From the NCBI RefSeq assembly GCF_947495275.1, contig NZ_CANLYL010000004.1:248001-312000 (forward strand): DNA of 64,000 bases, in the 5' to 3' direction. A model generated the notes under the pieces. It did not search any database and was not told the origin of the DNA. It worked only from the letters and a program-made list of their open reading frames with translations. Positions 37,046-47,166 of the stretch are shown here, one piece after another. This stretch comes from an uncultured Roseobacter sp. (GTDB taxonomy: Bacteria; Pseudomonadota; Alphaproteobacteria; Rhodobacterales; Rhodobacteraceae). The position numbers were made by a program, and so were the translations under genes. How positions within the stretch are numbered: the first letter of the stretch is position 1; each line of letters starts with the position of its first letter.

Positions 37046-38398
37046 TCAACTGCCGCCGAGATTGGTTTCCAGCCAATGCTCCAGCCAGTGGATATTGTAG
37101 CCGCCCGACAACACATCCTCTTCTTCCAGAAGCGCGTGAAAAAGCGGCACCGTGGTGTCGACACCATCCACGATCAATTCGCCCAGAGCCCGTTTCAGCC
37201 GGGCCAGCGCTTCGGGCCTGTCGCGCCCGTGCACGATCAGTTTGCCGATAAGGCTGTCGTAGTAGGGCGGGATGGAATAGCCGTCATAAAGCGCCGAATC
37301 CATGCGTACACCAAGCCCCCCGGGCGCGTGATACTGGGTGATCCGGCCCGGACAGGGCGAAAAGTTGGGCAGTTTTTCGGCGTTGATGCGCACTTCGATG
37401 GAATGGCCGTTGATGGTCAGGTCTTCCTGCTGGAACGACATCTCCATGCCGGAGGCGACGCGGATCTGTTCACGGACCAGATCGACGCCGAAAATGGCTT
37501 CGGTCACGGGGTGTTCGACCTGCAAACGGGTGTTCATTTCGATGAAGTAGAACTCGCCGTTCTCATAGAGGAACTCGATGGTGCCCGCACCGGTGTAATT
37601 AATGCGCGCGACCGCATCGGCGCAGACCTTGCCGATGGTGGCACGTTCTTCGGCGGAAATTGCGGGGCCGGGGGCCTCTTCGAATACCTTCTGGTGACGG
37701 CGTTGCAGCGAACAATCGCGCTCGCCCAGATGCACCGCACGGCCCTTGCCATCGCCGAACACCTGAATTTCGATGTGGCGCGGCGTGGTGAGATATTTCT
37801 CGATATAGACTTCATCATTGCCGAAATTGGATTTGCCCTCAGCACGTGCAGTGTGGAAGGCTTTTTCCATTTCCTGGGCGTTCTGCGCGACTTTCATGCC
37901 GCGCCCGCCGCCACCCGCCGTGGCCTTGATGATCACCGGATAGCCGAATTCCTCGCCGATGCGCTTGGCCTCTTCGAGCGTGTCAACACCGCCATCGGAA
38001 CCGGGCACGCACGGCACACCCAGCTTTTTCATCGTGTCCTTGGCGGTGATCTTGTCGCCCATGATGCGGATGTGTTCTGCGGTGGGGCCAATGAAGGTCA
38101 GGTCGTGATCTTCGACCACCTGCACGAACCCGGCGTTTTCGCTCAGAAACCCGTATCCCGGATGGATCGCCTCGGCCCCGGTGATTTCGCAGGCGGAAAT
38201 GATTGCAGGCACAGACAGATAGCTTTGCGTGCCCGAGGGCGGGCCGATACAGACGCTTTCATCGGCCATGCGCACATGCATCGCGTCGCTGTCGGCGGTG
38301 GAATGCACGGCCACGGTGGCAATGCCCATTTCGCGCGCGGCGCGCACCACGCGCAGGGCGATCTCGCCACGGTTGGCGATCAGGATTTTGTTGAACAT
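37046..38398 (-). CDS. accC: Acetyl-CoA carboxylase biotin carboxylase subunit
   Basis: ATP-grasp enzyme of 450 residues that carboxylates the biotin of BCCP, the first step of fatty-acid synthesis. N-terminal motif [23 protein letters not shown] at 4-26, ATP-binding loop [13 protein letters not shown] near 159-171, and catalytic region [16 protein letters not shown] near 286-301. Length matches the 449-450 norm. It lies 12 bases after accB in the same operon. Confidence 0.96.
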   Translation of the reverse strand: MFNKILIANRGEIALRVVRAAREMGIATVAVHSTADSDAMHVRMADESVCIGPPSGTQSYLSVPAIISACEITGAEAIHPGYGFLSENAGFVQVVEDHDLTFIGPTAEHIRIMGDKITAKDTMKKLGVPCVPGSDGGVDTLEEAKRIGEEFGYPVIIKATAGGGGRGMKVAQNAQEMEKAFHTARAEGKSNFGNDEVYIEKYLTTPRHIEIQVFGDGKGRAVHLGERDCSLQRRHQKVFEEAPGPAISAEERATIGKVCADAVARINYTGAGTIEFLYENGEFYFIEMNTRLQVEHPVTEAIFGVDLVREQIRVASGMEMSFQQEDLTINGHSIEVRINAEKLPNFSPCPGRITQYHAPGGLGVRMDSALYDGYSIPPYYDSLIGKLIVHGRDRPEALARLKRALGELIVDGVDTTVPLFHALLEEEDVLSGGYNIHWLEHWLETNLGGS

Positions 38399-38410
38399 CG
38401 CGCAGCCCTC

Positions 38411-38905
38411 CTATTCGAGGATCACAAGCGGTGTGCCAAATTCGACCGCGGCCCCATCCTCGACGACGATGCGCTTGATGGTGCCGGAGCGCGGGGCGGG
38501 GATGTGGTTCATGGTCTTCATCGCTTCGACGATCAGCAGCGTGTCGCCTTCGGAAACCGAAGCGCCGACGGAAATGAATGGGTCCGCACCGGGTTCGGCC
38601 TGCATGTAGACGGTGCCCACCATGGGCGAAGTCACGGCGCCGGGATGATCGGCGGGATCATCGGGGCTGCTGGCAGCCGGGGCTGCGGCGGCGGGGCCTG
38701 CAACTGGCGCGGCAGCGGGTGCGGCAGTCGGGGCGGCAACCTGCACGGCGGCTTGCTGCTGGATGTGACGGCTGACGCGCACGTTCAGACTGTCATCGGC
38801 ACCATAATCCCGTTTGACCTGCAATTCCGTCAGATCATTTTCCCGCAGCAATTCGGCCAGGGCCTGAATGAAGGCCACATCAGCGTCATGGTTCTTTTTT
38901 GTCAT
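38411..38905 (-). CDS. accB: Acetyl-CoA carboxylase biotin carboxyl carrier protein
   Basis: BCCP of 164 residues. N-terminal dimer region about 1-50, Ala/Pro-rich flexible linker about 53-82, biotinyl domain about 90-164. The biotin acceptor is K130 in VEAMKTMN (the common AMKM appears as AMKT, a frequent alphaproteobacterial form). It is the first gene of accB-accC. The 151-base gap upstream separates it from a divergent acyl-CoA ligase and should hold both promoters. Confidence 0.95.
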   Translation of the reverse strand: MTKKNHDADVAFIQALAELLRENDLTELQVKRDYGADDSLNVRVSRHIQQQAAVQVAAPTAAPAAAPVAGPAAAAPAASSPDDPADHPGAVTSPMVGTVYMQAEPGADPFISVGASVSEGDTLLIVEAMKTMNHIPAPRSGTIKRIVVEDGAAVEFGTPLVILE

Positions 38906-39056
38906 GTAAGTCCTCGTCGACCGTTCCGGGGAGCCTTGTTCACGTCGGCCCTTGTTCCTGCTCTTTCGTTATAGGCCAAGGGTCAGCCCATGGAAACCCG
39001 CGACTTGCGGGCGCGTGCCAGAGCGATATTGTCGGGCAGGTAACGAGGGGGATCAC

Positions 39057-40562
39057 ATGAATCTTGCGCATTGGCTGGAACGCACAGGGATGGCCGCACC
39101 TGAGCGTCCGGCGCTGTTTCTCGGCGAGGCCTGCGTGGCCGATTACGGCACGTTTCTGGCGCGCGCGCGGTCTGTTGCTGGGTGGTTGAGAGCGCAGGGC
39201 GTGGTTCCGGGCGACCTAGTGGCGATTTTCATGAAAAACCAGCCCGATTATCTGGTGGTCTTTTACGGCATCTGGATTGCGGGTGGTGTGGTTGTGCCGA
39301 TCAACGCCAAGCTGCACGGGCGCGAAGCGGCGTTTATTTTAGAAAATGCGAGCGTGTCTTTCGTTTTTGCCTCGCCTGACCTGGCCGAGGCCTTGCGGGA
39401 TGCGGCCACCGAAGTCGCGCCCGTGATCGTGCCAAGTGCGCGTTATGACGGCATTCTGGCGCATGTTCCGGCCCCGGAAATTGTGCCACGTGCGCCGGAG
39501 GATGTGGCCTGGCTCTTTTACACATCCGGGACCACGGGCAAGCCCAAGGGCGTGATGATGACCTTCCGCATGCTCACCACCATGAGTCTGTGTTACGGTC
39601 ATGATGCGGATGCGGTCCGGCCTGAGGATGCAACGCTTTACGCCGCCCCCATGAGCCACGGGGCCGGTATCTACAATATGTTGCATATGCATGCGGGCGC
39701 ACGCCACGTCTGTCCGGCCTCCGCCGGGTTTGATCCGGATGAGATTTTCGATCTGGCCGGGCATTTTGGGTCGGTCCAGATGTTCGCGGCCCCCACGATG
39801 GTCAAACGCCTGACGGAACGCGCTATTGCAACCGGGCAGAGCGGTGCCGGGTTGCGCACCATCGTCTATGCGGGTGGGCCGATGTATAATGCCGATATCA
39901 TCGCGGCAGTGGATCACTTCGGGCCGATCTTTGTGCAGATTTACGGGCAGGGAGAATGTCCGATGGGGATCACGGCGCTGAGCCGGGCGGATGTGGCCGA
40001 CCGCAGCCATCCGCGCTGGCGGCAACGTCTGCAATCTGTGGGCAAGGCGCAATCCGCGGTCGAAGTTGCCATCGGGGATGCGCAGGGCCGGCCTTTGCCC
40101 ACCGGCACCCATGGGGAGATCATGGTGCGCGGTGACACGGTGATGCTCGGCTATTGGCAGAATGCCGAGGCGACCGCCAAAACGCTGGTCAATGGCTGGC
40201 TGATGACCGGTGACATGGGGTTCATGGATGCGGATGGTTATGTCACGTTGCAGGATCGCTCCAAGGACATGATCATAACCGGTGGCTCCAACGTCTATCC
40301 GCGCGAAGTCGAGGAGGTTCTGCTGATGGACCCCGAGGTGTCGGAGGTGTCGGTTGTGGGCCGTCCGCATCCCGAATGGGGCGAAGAGGTCGTGGCGTTT
40401 GTTGTGGGCTCTGCCCCGCCTGCGCGTCTTGATGCGCTCTGTCTGGAGCATATCGCTCGGTTCAAGCGACCCAAGGATTACATCCCCATCGACGCCCTGC
40501 CCAAGAACAACTACGGCAAGGTGCTGAAAACGGATTTGCGTGCGCGGTTTGAAAGCACCTGA
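39057..40562 (+). CDS. AMP-dependent acyl-CoA synthetase
   Basis: ANL-superfamily ligase of 501 residues from the ATG at 39057, which has GAGGGGG before it. The AMP-binding P-loop LFYTSGTTGKPKGVMM lies near 153-168, the QIYGQGECPMGIT region near 298-310, the adenylate-binding MTGDMGFMDADGY near 383-395, and the C-terminal Lys-bearing NNYGKVLKTDLR near 484-495. It resembles long-chain/feruloyl-type ligases such as FadD-like enzymes, but the acid substrate is not determined. It is divergent from accB and followed by a CRP-type palindrome. Confidence 0.8.
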   Translation: MNLAHWLERTGMAAPERPALFLGEACVADYGTFLARARSVAGWLRAQGVVPGDLVAIFMKNQPDYLVVFYGIWIAGGVVVPINAKLHGREAAFILENASVSFVFASPDLAEALRDAATEVAPVIVPSARYDGILAHVPAPEIVPRAPEDVAWLFYTSGTTGKPKGVMMTFRMLTTMSLCYGHDADAVRPEDATLYAAPMSHGAGIYNMLHMHAGARHVCPASAGFDPDEIFDLAGHFGSVQMFAAPTMVKRLTERAIATGQSGAGLRTIVYAGGPMYNADIIAAVDHFGPIFVQIYGQGECPMGITALSRADVADRSHPRWRQRLQSVGKAQSAVEVAIGDAQGRPLPTGTHGEIMVRGDTVMLGYWQNAEATAKTLVNGWLMTGDMGFMDADGYVTLQDRSKDMIITGGSNVYPREVEEVLLMDPEVSEVSVVGRPHPEWGEEVVAFVVGSAPPARLDALCLEHIARFKRPKDYIPIDALPKNNYGKVLKTDLRARFEST

Positions 40563-40579
40563 AGGGCGCCAGCAGCCTT

Positions 40580-40595
40580 TGTGACGCGGATCACA
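40580..40595. promoter_or_regulatory. CRP-type palindrome upstream of an unknown gene
   Basis: TGTGA-N6-TCACA with perfect arms at 40580-40584 and 40591-40595, centred 75 bases before the ATG of the unknown gene at 40663. This is the classic CRP-family half-site arrangement. A small hairpin CGGCG/CGCCG follows at about 40600-40614. Which CRP/FNR member would use it in this organism is unknown. Confidence 0.5.
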
Positions 40596-40662
40596 GCACC
40601 GGCGCATGACGCCGTGTTAACCTGTTCGGGCAAACCGCCAGATTGAACAGGAAGACCGCATC

Positions 40663-41712
40663 ATGCCCACGCCAAAGACCCAGCTCGCCGCCCTCAATAC
40701 GGATGCCAAGGCGATTTACGCCGACATCCAGTATTTCGTCACGCCGCTTGACGAGGTGCATGGCCTTTTGTCGCAGGTGCAGGACCTGCTGAAAAAGCCC
40801 GAGGACTTTGACAAGAAACTGGGCGACATATTCCAAGTTTTGCGCGGTCTGGAGAAGGCCTGCAAATCCGGATCGTGGATACCCGAGGTGGGCACGCTTG
40901 CCAAAGGCGCAGGTGAGTTCATCGCTGGGATCAACGGGTTCATCAAACCCACGCGCGATATCCTCAGCCAGATCGAACGCGACATCAAACCTTTGCAGGA
41001 CTGGATCAGGAAGCTGCAAAAACCGGTGGACCGGGCCTGGGGGGCCGTGGGCAATGTGGAAGGCAAGATTGAAGCGCTCGCCAATGTAACAGACAGCCTG
41101 CGCAAGCACTATAAAGATGCCCCGCCCAAGGGTCTGGAAAACTGTGCCGCTGTGCTGAACCGACCGCTGCATCCGGTGACACAAACGCTCAATGACGCCA
41201 AGGACGAGGCCAACGCCGGGCTGAACACGGTCGAACAACCGCTGCGGCAGGCGTGGAATGCGCTGGGGCGGCTTCTGGATTATGCCAATGTGATCGACAA
41301 GGCCTATAACGCCCTGGGGGGATTGCGCAGTTTCATCAACACGATCACCGCAGCAGTCACCAAAGCGGCCAACTATGGCAAGAAGGCCATTGAAGACGCC
41401 ATTTCATGGGTGGGGCGACATACCTTTCCAAAGACCTACAAAAAGGTCAAAGCAATGATGGATGAGGTCGACCGCCAGATTGCGAAAATGCGCAAATCCT
41501 TGACTGATTTCCTGTTCAAGCCGGTGCAAGATATGGTTGCGCGCGTGGCCCGGGACATCGAGAACCGTTTCAAAGCGCTGCCCGCCGTCAAGGCGCTCAA
41601 AGCCGCGGTCGGTCAGGTGGAGGCAGCGCTGGAAACGGTCCTGCATGCCATCGAAAATCAGGCGGACCCGTGTCGTGACATGCTTAGCGGCAAGCAAAGC
41701 CCGGGTGGCTAG
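40663..41712 (+). CDS. Unknown helical protein
   Basis: Protein of 349 residues that I do not recognise. It has no signal peptide or obvious membrane segment and reads as nearly all alpha-helix, with regularly spaced hydrophobic residues and alternating Lys/Asp/Glu suggestive of long helical bundles or coiled coil (for example 32-60, 90-130, 265-330). It is basic overall, with two Cys near 66 and 163 and one near 339. It stands alone, downstream of the acyl-CoA ligase and convergent with livF-type gene. The good AGGAAGA ribosome site and codon use like its neighbours support a real gene. Confidence 0.65.
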   Translation: MPTPKTQLAALNTDAKAIYADIQYFVTPLDEVHGLLSQVQDLLKKPEDFDKKLGDIFQVLRGLEKACKSGSWIPEVGTLAKGAGEFIAGINGFIKPTRDILSQIERDIKPLQDWIRKLQKPVDRAWGAVGNVEGKIEALANVTDSLRKHYKDAPPKGLENCAAVLNRPLHPVTQTLNDAKDEANAGLNTVEQPLRQAWNALGRLLDYANVIDKAYNALGGLRSFINTITAAVTKAANYGKKAIEDAISWVGRHTFPKTYKKVKAMMDEVDRQIAKMRKSLTDFLFKPVQDMVARVARDIENRFKALPAVKALKAAVGQVEAALETVLHAIENQADPCRDMLSGKQSPGG

Positions 41713-41741
41713 CGGCACCACCGGGAATTTGGCGGTGGGCG

Positions 41742-42503
41742 TCAGATGGCGAGGTATTCCTCGCGCAACTCCTTGTTCTCCAGCACTTCCGCTGCGGTGC
41801 CGTCAAAGACGATGCCACCGGTGTCGAGGATCACCGCCCGGTCGGCCAGTTGTAAGGCGCGCACGGCGTTCTGTTCGACCAAAATGGTGGTGATGCCCTG
41901 CTCCTTGATGATGCGCAGCGTCTTTTCGATCTCATCCACGATCACCGGGGCCAGACCTTCGTAGGGTTCATCCAGCAGCAGCACCTTGATGTCACGACAG
42001 AGCGCGCGGGCAATGGCCAGCATCTGCTGTTCGCCGCCTGACAGGGTCACGCCTTCTTGCGCGCGCCGCTCACGCAGCCGTGGGAAAAGGTCATAAACCC
42101 GGTCCAGCGACCAACCGACGGGCGGGGCGATCTGCGCGAGCTTGAGGTTTTCCTCGACCGTCAGCCCGGCAATGATCCGGCGGTCTTCGGGCACAAGACC
42201 CAGTCCTGCCTGTGACGCCTGATGGCTGGCCATCTTGTGCAAGGGTTGGTGATCAAGCCAGATCTCGCCTTTGCGTACTTCCGGGTCACCCAGCCGCGCA
42301 ATGGCGCGCAGCGTCGAGGTTTTGCCCGCCCCGTTGCGGCCCAGCAGGGCCAGAATTTCGCCTTCATGCACGTTGAAGGTCACGCCCTGCACAATGTAGC
42401 TCTCGCCGTAATAGGCATGCATGTCCCAGACAGAGAGGAAGGCAGGCGCGGTCGCTGCCTGATTGGCGTGTTTGGAAAAATCCGGTTTGACGTTCATATC
42501 CAT
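41742..42503 (-). CDS. LivF-type ABC ATPase (second transporter)
   Basis: ATPase of 253 residues with a 20-residue N-terminal extension before the domain. Walker A GRNGAGKTS near 54-62, signature LSGGEQQ near 151-157, Walker B VLLLDEPYEGLAP near 170-182. The C-terminal ENKELREEYLAI is LivF-like. It is the last gene of a minus-strand SBP-livH-livM-livG-livF operon; a second ATG two codons in is also possible as start. Confidence 0.85.
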   Translation of the reverse strand: MDMNVKPDFSKHANQAATAPAFLSVWDMHAYYGESYIVQGVTFNVHEGEILALLGRNGAGKTSTLRAIARLGDPEVRKGEIWLDHQPLHKMASHQASQAGLGLVPEDRRIIAGLTVEENLKLAQIAPPVGWSLDRVYDLFPRLRERRAQEGVTLSGGEQQMLAIARALCRDIKVLLLDEPYEGLAPVIVDEIEKTLRIIKEQGITTILVEQNAVRALQLADRAVILDTGGIVFDGTAAEVLENKELREEYLAI

Positions 42504-42554
42504 GTCCTCGCATGTTGCGGGTAAGGTGGGCTTCAGACCACCGTTGTCAGAAAA

Positions 42555-43319
42555 TTACGCGGCGGTCTGGGTCTCTCCCAGATAGGCTTCGCGCACTTTC
42601 GGATGGCCTTTGATGTTGTCTGGCGTGTCTTCGACCAGCGGCGTGCCCTGCGCCAGCACGGTGATGCGTTCGGCAAGCGAAAACACCACATGCATGTCGT
42701 GTTCGATGATCGCGATGGTGATGTCACGCTCGTCGCTGATCTGTTTCAACAGGTCGATGGTATTGTTCGTATCGGCGCGCGCCATACCCGCCGTGGGTTC
42801 GTCCAGCAGCAGCAACCGCGGCTCCTGACTGAGACACATGCCGATCTCAAGGCGCCGCTTGTCGCCGCGTGACATCGCCGCCGCATGCATATGCCGCTTG
42901 TCGGACATATTCATGTCGTCCAGCATGTGTTCAGCGCGTTCGACGATATCACGCTGCGAGGTCACGCTGGCAATGGCATTCATCTCGAAGGCCCCGTCGC
43001 GTTTGGCAAAACAGGGGATCATCATGTTTTCCATCACCGTCAGATCGCCGAAGATTTCCGGCGTCTGAAAGACCCGCGAAATCCCCATCTGGTTGATCTC
43101 ATAGGGTTTGCGCCCCAGTACTGATTGCCCGTCAAACATCACCGATCCGGTATCCGGGATCAGCTTGCCCACCAGACAATTCAGCAGGGTCGATTTGCCC
43201 GCGCCATTGGGTCCGATGATCGCATGCACCGAATTTTCCGCAATGCTCAGGTTTACGTCTCCCAGCGCCTGAAGACCCCCAAACCGCTTACCTACGTTTT
43301 TAACCTCAAGAATACCCAT
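42555..43319 (-). CDS. LivG-type ABC ATPase (second transporter)
   Basis: ATPase of 254 residues from the ATG at 43319, where family similarity begins (ILEVKNVGKRFGG). Walker A GPNGAGKST near 37-45, signature-equivalent MSRGDKRRLEIG near 148-159 (the LSGGQ motif is degenerate to MSRGD, as is common in LivG), Walker B LLLLDEPTAGM near 168-178, and the C-terminal HPKVREAYLGE. It forms a heterodimer with LivF. Confidence 0.85.
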   Translation of the reverse strand: MGILEVKNVGKRFGGLQALGDVNLSIAENSVHAIIGPNGAGKSTLLNCLVGKLIPDTGSVMFDGQSVLGRKPYEINQMGISRVFQTPEIFGDLTVMENMMIPCFAKRDGAFEMNAIASVTSQRDIVERAEHMLDDMNMSDKRHMHAAAMSRGDKRRLEIGMCLSQEPRLLLLDEPTAGMARADTNNTIDLLKQISDERDITIAIIEHDMHVVFSLAERITVLAQGTPLVEDTPDNIKGHPKVREAYLGETQTAA

Positions 43320-43329
43320 GTCAGTTTCC

Positions 43330-44529
43330 TTATTCCGCAGGTGTTGTTTTGCCATCAGCGGCATCATCGGAGGGTTTTTTGCGTTTGAACAGGCGCCCAA
43401 TACGCTGTCCACCCTCGACCAGACCGCCGGGCAGGAAGATCACCACGAGCATGAAGAGAATGCCCAAGGTGAGGTGCCAGCCCTTGCCGATGAACGGGTA
43501 AACGATCGCGATCAGGAAATCCTCGATCCCGTCGGGCATGAAAGCAAACCATTGCTCCAGCACGGATTTGTTGATCTTGGAGATGATGTTTTCCATGTAT
43601 TTGATGAAACCCGCCCCCAGGACAGGACCGATGAGCGTACCGGCACCGCCAAGGATCGCCATCAGCACAACTTCACCCGATGCGGTCCAGAACATGCGTT
43701 CGGCACCCACCTGCGTGTCCATGGCCACCAGCAGACCGCCCGCCAGACCGGCATACATGCCGGAGATGACGAAGGCCGCCAGCGTATAGGGTTTGGAATT
43801 GAGGCCGGTATAATTGACGCGCTGCTGGTTCGATTTGACCGCCCGCAACATCATGCCGAAAGGAGAGCGGAAAATGCGGATCGACAGGTAGAACGCCAGG
43901 ATCATCACGACCGCCGCGATGTAGTAGCCGGCGTTGAAGGTGAAAACCCAATTGCCCAAGGAGAGCTCGTAGCTTGCTCCCATTTCCAGCCCGAAGAAGT
44001 TCGCGCGGGGTGTCTGGCCAGCGACAAGCGCGCCGTCCAGAATGCGTGGATCATCCACCTTGGGCTGAAGCCCGGTTTCGCCGCCGGTGATCGGTGTCAG
44101 CACCGAATAGGCCAGCGAATAGGACATCTGGGCGAAGGCCAGCGTCAGGATGGAGAAGTAGATGCCCGAGCGGCGCAGGGAAATCCAGCCCACCAGCAGG
44201 GAGAAGAGCCCCGCGACAACCACCGAGATGATGATTGCGGGCACCACATTCATGGTCAGCAGTTTCATCATCCAGATCGCCGCGTAGGAGCCGACACCTA
44301 GGAACGCCGCGTGACCGAAGCTGAGGTATCCTGTGAGCCCGAAGAGGATGTTGAAGCCGATGGCAAAGATGCCAAAGATCACCAGCCGCTGCATCAGATC
44401 CGGATAGCCCGCGTTGAACTGCGCCATGGCGGAGCCTTCGGGGAAAGGGTTGAGGATGAAGGGTGCAAAGATCGACAGACAGATCACAATGATCAGCAGG
44501 GTGGAGTCGCGTTTTGTCAGACCAAACAT
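43330..44529 (-). CDS. LivM-type ABC permease (second transporter)
   Basis: Permease of 399 residues, longer than typical LivM (about 330) because of an extracytoplasmic insertion around residues 140-190 ([20 protein letters not shown] and onward). The signature [22 protein letters not shown] lies near 58-79. It ends in a charged tail. Spacing to livH is four bases. Long LivM proteins of this type also occur in urea and short-chain amide transporters. Confidence 0.82.
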   Translation of the reverse strand: MFGLTKRDSTLLIIVICLSIFAPFILNPFPEGSAMAQFNAGYPDLMQRLVIFGIFAIGFNILFGLTGYLSFGHAAFLGVGSYAAIWMMKLLTMNVVPAIIISVVVAGLFSLLVGWISLRRSGIYFSILTLAFAQMSYSLAYSVLTPITGGETGLQPKVDDPRILDGALVAGQTPRANFFGLEMGASYELSLGNWVFTFNAGYYIAAVVMILAFYLSIRIFRSPFGMMLRAVKSNQQRVNYTGLNSKPYTLAAFVISGMYAGLAGGLLVAMDTQVGAERMFWTASGEVVLMAILGGAGTLIGPVLGAGFIKYMENIISKINKSVLEQWFAFMPDGIEDFLIAIVYPFIGKGWHLTLGILFMLVVIFLPGGLVEGGQRIGRLFKRKKPSDDAADGKTTPAE

Positions 44530-44533
44530 GATC

Positions 44534-45565
44534 CTATTCCTCCATGACGCCCTTGCGGCCCATCAGGCCACGCGGACGAGTCAGCAAGATGATGATGGCG
44601 ACCAGATAGATGATGATCTGGTTGATGCCGGGCAGGATTTCGAGAACCGCCGACATGGAGGCGAAGCTTTCAAGAATACCCAGGAGGAAGCCCGCAAGCA
44701 CGGCACCGGGCAGCGAGCCCATGCCGCCCACGACGACGACCACGAAGCTCAGGACCAGAAAATCCATGCCCATGTGGTAGTTGGGCGAGTTGATCGGCGC
44801 GTACATCACGCCGGCCAGGCCTGCTACGGCGGCGGCAATGCCGAACATGATGGTAAAGCGCTTGTCGATGTTGATGCCCAAAAGGCCCACGGTTTCGCGG
44901 TCTGCCATGCCTGCGCGCACGACCATGCCAAAGGTGGTGAATTGCAGAAAGGCAAAGACCGCACCGATGATCAGGGCAGAGAAGGCGAAATAGACCAGAC
45001 GCCAGTAGGGGTAGATGATTGTGTTAGGGTCAAAGCCGAGCATCGCGCCGAAATCGAACGATCCGCGGAACGCGTCCGGTGCCGGGGTGGGGATCGGGTT
45101 GGCACCGTAGAAATACTTGATGATCTCCTGCAGCACGATGGCGAGACCGAAGGTTACGAGGATCTGGTCGGCGTGGGGACGCTTGTAGAAATGCTTGATC
45201 AGCCCGCGTTCCATGATGAAGCCAATGGCGACCATGACCGGGATGGCAAAGAGGATCGAGATGGGAACCGCCCAGTCGATGATGGCATCCCCCGTAGCCT
45301 GTCCGAAGATGTCGTAGATATAGGGCACTTCGACTTTCAGCGGATTGCCAAGAAAATCCTTCTGCGTCTCGTCAATGACGATGTGGCTCAGCGTCAGGAT
45401 ACGGCTGAGCGTCACGGCACAGAAAGCGCCGATCATGAACAGGGCGCCGTGGGCGAAGTTCACGACACCCAATGTGCCGAAAATCAGTGTAAGGCCCAGA
45501 GCGATCAGCGCATAGGCCGATCCCTTGTCGAGGCCGTTGAGGATTTGCAGGATGATTGCGTCCAT
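44534..45565 (-). CDS. LivH-type ABC permease (second transporter)
   Basis: Permease of 343 residues, about 40 longer than standard LivH owing to a hydrophilic stretch near 58-90 ([22 protein letters not shown]). Motif [14 protein letters not shown] near 36-49; coupling helix [17 protein letters not shown] near 211-227. It is separated from the binding-protein gene by 116 bases containing a hairpin, and is four bases from livM. Confidence 0.82.
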   Translation of the reverse strand: MDAIILQILNGLDKGSAYALIALGLTLIFGTLGVVNFAHGALFMIGAFCAVTLSRILTLSHIVIDETQKDFLGNPLKVEVPYIYDIFGQATGDAIIDWAVPISILFAIPVMVAIGFIMERGLIKHFYKRPHADQILVTFGLAIVLQEIIKYFYGANPIPTPAPDAFRGSFDFGAMLGFDPNTIIYPYWRLVYFAFSALIIGAVFAFLQFTTFGMVVRAGMADRETVGLLGINIDKRFTIMFGIAAAVAGLAGVMYAPINSPNYHMGMDFLVLSFVVVVVGGMGSLPGAVLAGFLLGILESFASMSAVLEILPGINQIIIYLVAIIILLTRPRGLMGRKGVMEE

Positions 45566-45650
45566 GGTCCCACCTTCATGAAGCGATTATCGCCCGGAGC
45601 CCGGGCAAAGCGGATGGCAGGGGCTGCCGCCCGCAGTTGTTGAGAGGTGC

Positions 45651-45672
45651 GGGTGGCGCGCTCACGCCACCC
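45651..45672 (-). promoter_or_regulatory. Intercistronic hairpin after the second binding-protein gene
   Basis: Perfect 8-base stem (45651-45658 GGGTGGCG with 45665-45672 CGCCACCC) and a 6-base loop, 9 bases past the binding-protein stop, with no T-run. The stem length, loop length and distance from the stop are nearly the same as at 15212-15233. Confidence 0.6.
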
Positions 45673-45681
45673 GGCCGGGAT

Positions 45682-47031
45682 TTATGCGCCCGGGTTACAG
45701 GTGCCCAGATTACCGCCAGCGAACTGCGGGTGATCGGGGGCATAGGTAACCTGCTCAACCGGTGTGACTTCGACGACTTCCAGCAGGTCGAACTCGGACT
45801 GCGGGTTCTCTTTGCCTTTCACGACCAGAACGTCCTTGAAGCACTGGTGGTCGGAACCGCGATAAAGCGTTTTGCCGTTGCCCAGACCGTCGAACTCGTA
45901 GTCTTCGAGCGCTTCGACAACCGCGCATGGGTTGAACGAACCGGCCCGCTCGACCGCATCCGCATAAAGCAGCGTTTGCACGTAGCAAGTATGCGCCGCC
46001 TGGCTGGGTGGGAAGCCGTATTTGGTGCCGAAGGACTGAACGAATGCCTTGGAGCCTTCGTCCTGCAGCGACCAGTGCCAGTTTGTGGAACCGAAGATGC
46101 CTTTCACGTTGGCACCCGCGCCCTTCGCCATCAGGCGCGAATAAAGCGGCACGATGATCTCGAAGTTCTTGCCGTTCACCTGCTTGTCGCGCAGGCCGAA
46201 CTGAACCGCGTTGGTCAGCGAGTTCACCATGTTGCCGCCGTAGTGGTTCAGCACCAGCACGTCCGCACCCGATTGCAGAACCGGCGCGATATAGGAGGAG
46301 AAGTCGGTCTGGGTCAGCGGCGTTTTCACGGCGTTGACGGTTTCCCATCCCAGCGCTTCGGTGGAGGATTTCACCGCTTCTTCGGTGGTGTAGCCCCAGT
46401 TGTAATCGGCTGTAAGGTGATAGGCCTTGCGGTCCTTGCCGTAGTTCGCAGCAAGCACAGGCGCGAGCGCGGCACCGGACATGTAGGAGTTAAAGAAGTG
46501 ACGGAAACCATTGGCCTTGCGGTCTTTGCCGGTGGTGTCATTGGAATGCGTGAGGCCGGCCATGAAGATGACGCCTGCTTCCTGACAAAGCGCCTGAACC
46601 GCCACGGCGACGCCCGATGACGACCCGCCGGTGATCATCACGGCACCATCTTTTTCGATCATCGAGCGGGCAGAGGCGCGCGCCGCGTCCGATTTGGTTT
46701 GCGTGTCGCCGGTGACATATTCGACCTTCTTACCCATGATGCCGTTACCCTGCAGCACCTTGGACGAGAACGTGTTCATCATGCCGCCGTCGCCGCCGCC
46801 ATTGAGGTGTTCGACAGCAAGCTCATAGGCGCGCAATTCGTCGGCACCTTCGTCCGCATAAGGACCGGATTGGGGCACATTGAAGCCCAGCGTCACGGTG
46901 TCGCCCGTAGGTGCATTGGTAAAGCCCGAGTGCCCGTCAGCACGCAGATACGTCGGCAGCGCCAGTCCGGCGGCACCGGCAAAAGCACCGGTCTTGATCA
47001 GACCGCGACGTGTAAGTTTCGAATTGGACAT
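45682..47031 (-). CDS. ABC transporter substrate-binding protein (second LivJ type)
   Basis: Periplasmic binding protein of 449 residues, longer than LivJ (about 370). N terminus LTRRGLIKTGAFAGAAGLAL (6-25) is a twin-arginine-type signal, suggesting export in folded form. The mature region starts with TVTLGFNVPQSGPYADEGADE and has the Peripla_BP_6 fold pattern. It is the first gene of its operon and is divergent from the ScfR-type regulator. The substrate is unknown; length and long permeases argue against simple branched-chain amino acid uptake. Confidence 0.8.
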   Translation of the reverse strand: MSNSKLTRRGLIKTGAFAGAAGLALPTYLRADGHSGFTNAPTGDTVTLGFNVPQSGPYADEGADELRAYELAVEHLNGGGDGGMMNTFSSKVLQGNGIMGKKVEYVTGDTQTKSDAARASARSMIEKDGAVMITGGSSSGVAVAVQALCQEAGVIFMAGLTHSNDTTGKDRKANGFRHFFNSYMSGAALAPVLAANYGKDRKAYHLTADYNWGYTTEEAVKSSTEALGWETVNAVKTPLTQTDFSSYIAPVLQSGADVLVLNHYGGNMVNSLTNAVQFGLRDKQVNGKNFEIIVPLYSRLMAKGAGANVKGIFGSTNWHWSLQDEGSKAFVQSFGTKYGFPPSQAAHTCYVQTLLYADAVERAGSFNPCAVVEALEDYEFDGLGNGKTLYRGSDHQCFKDVLVVKGKENPQSEFDLLEVVEVTPVEQVTYAPDHPQFAGGNLGTCNPGA

Positions 47032-47166
47032 GAAATCCTCCCAGTTGTTAAAACGGCGCAGTCGGTCAATTCCTCAATTACGCGACGCGTCCGGCACATT
47101 AGTGCAAATAACTTATCGCTGATGATCTGAAAACTCCGCAACAAGTGCCTTGAAATGAACAACTAT

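Noticed and set aside
36545-38974. 809-codon plus-strand open frame opposite aat, accC and accB
   Set aside because: The genes beneath it are essential and complete. The frame is Asp/His/Gly-rich without any domain and arises from codon bias.
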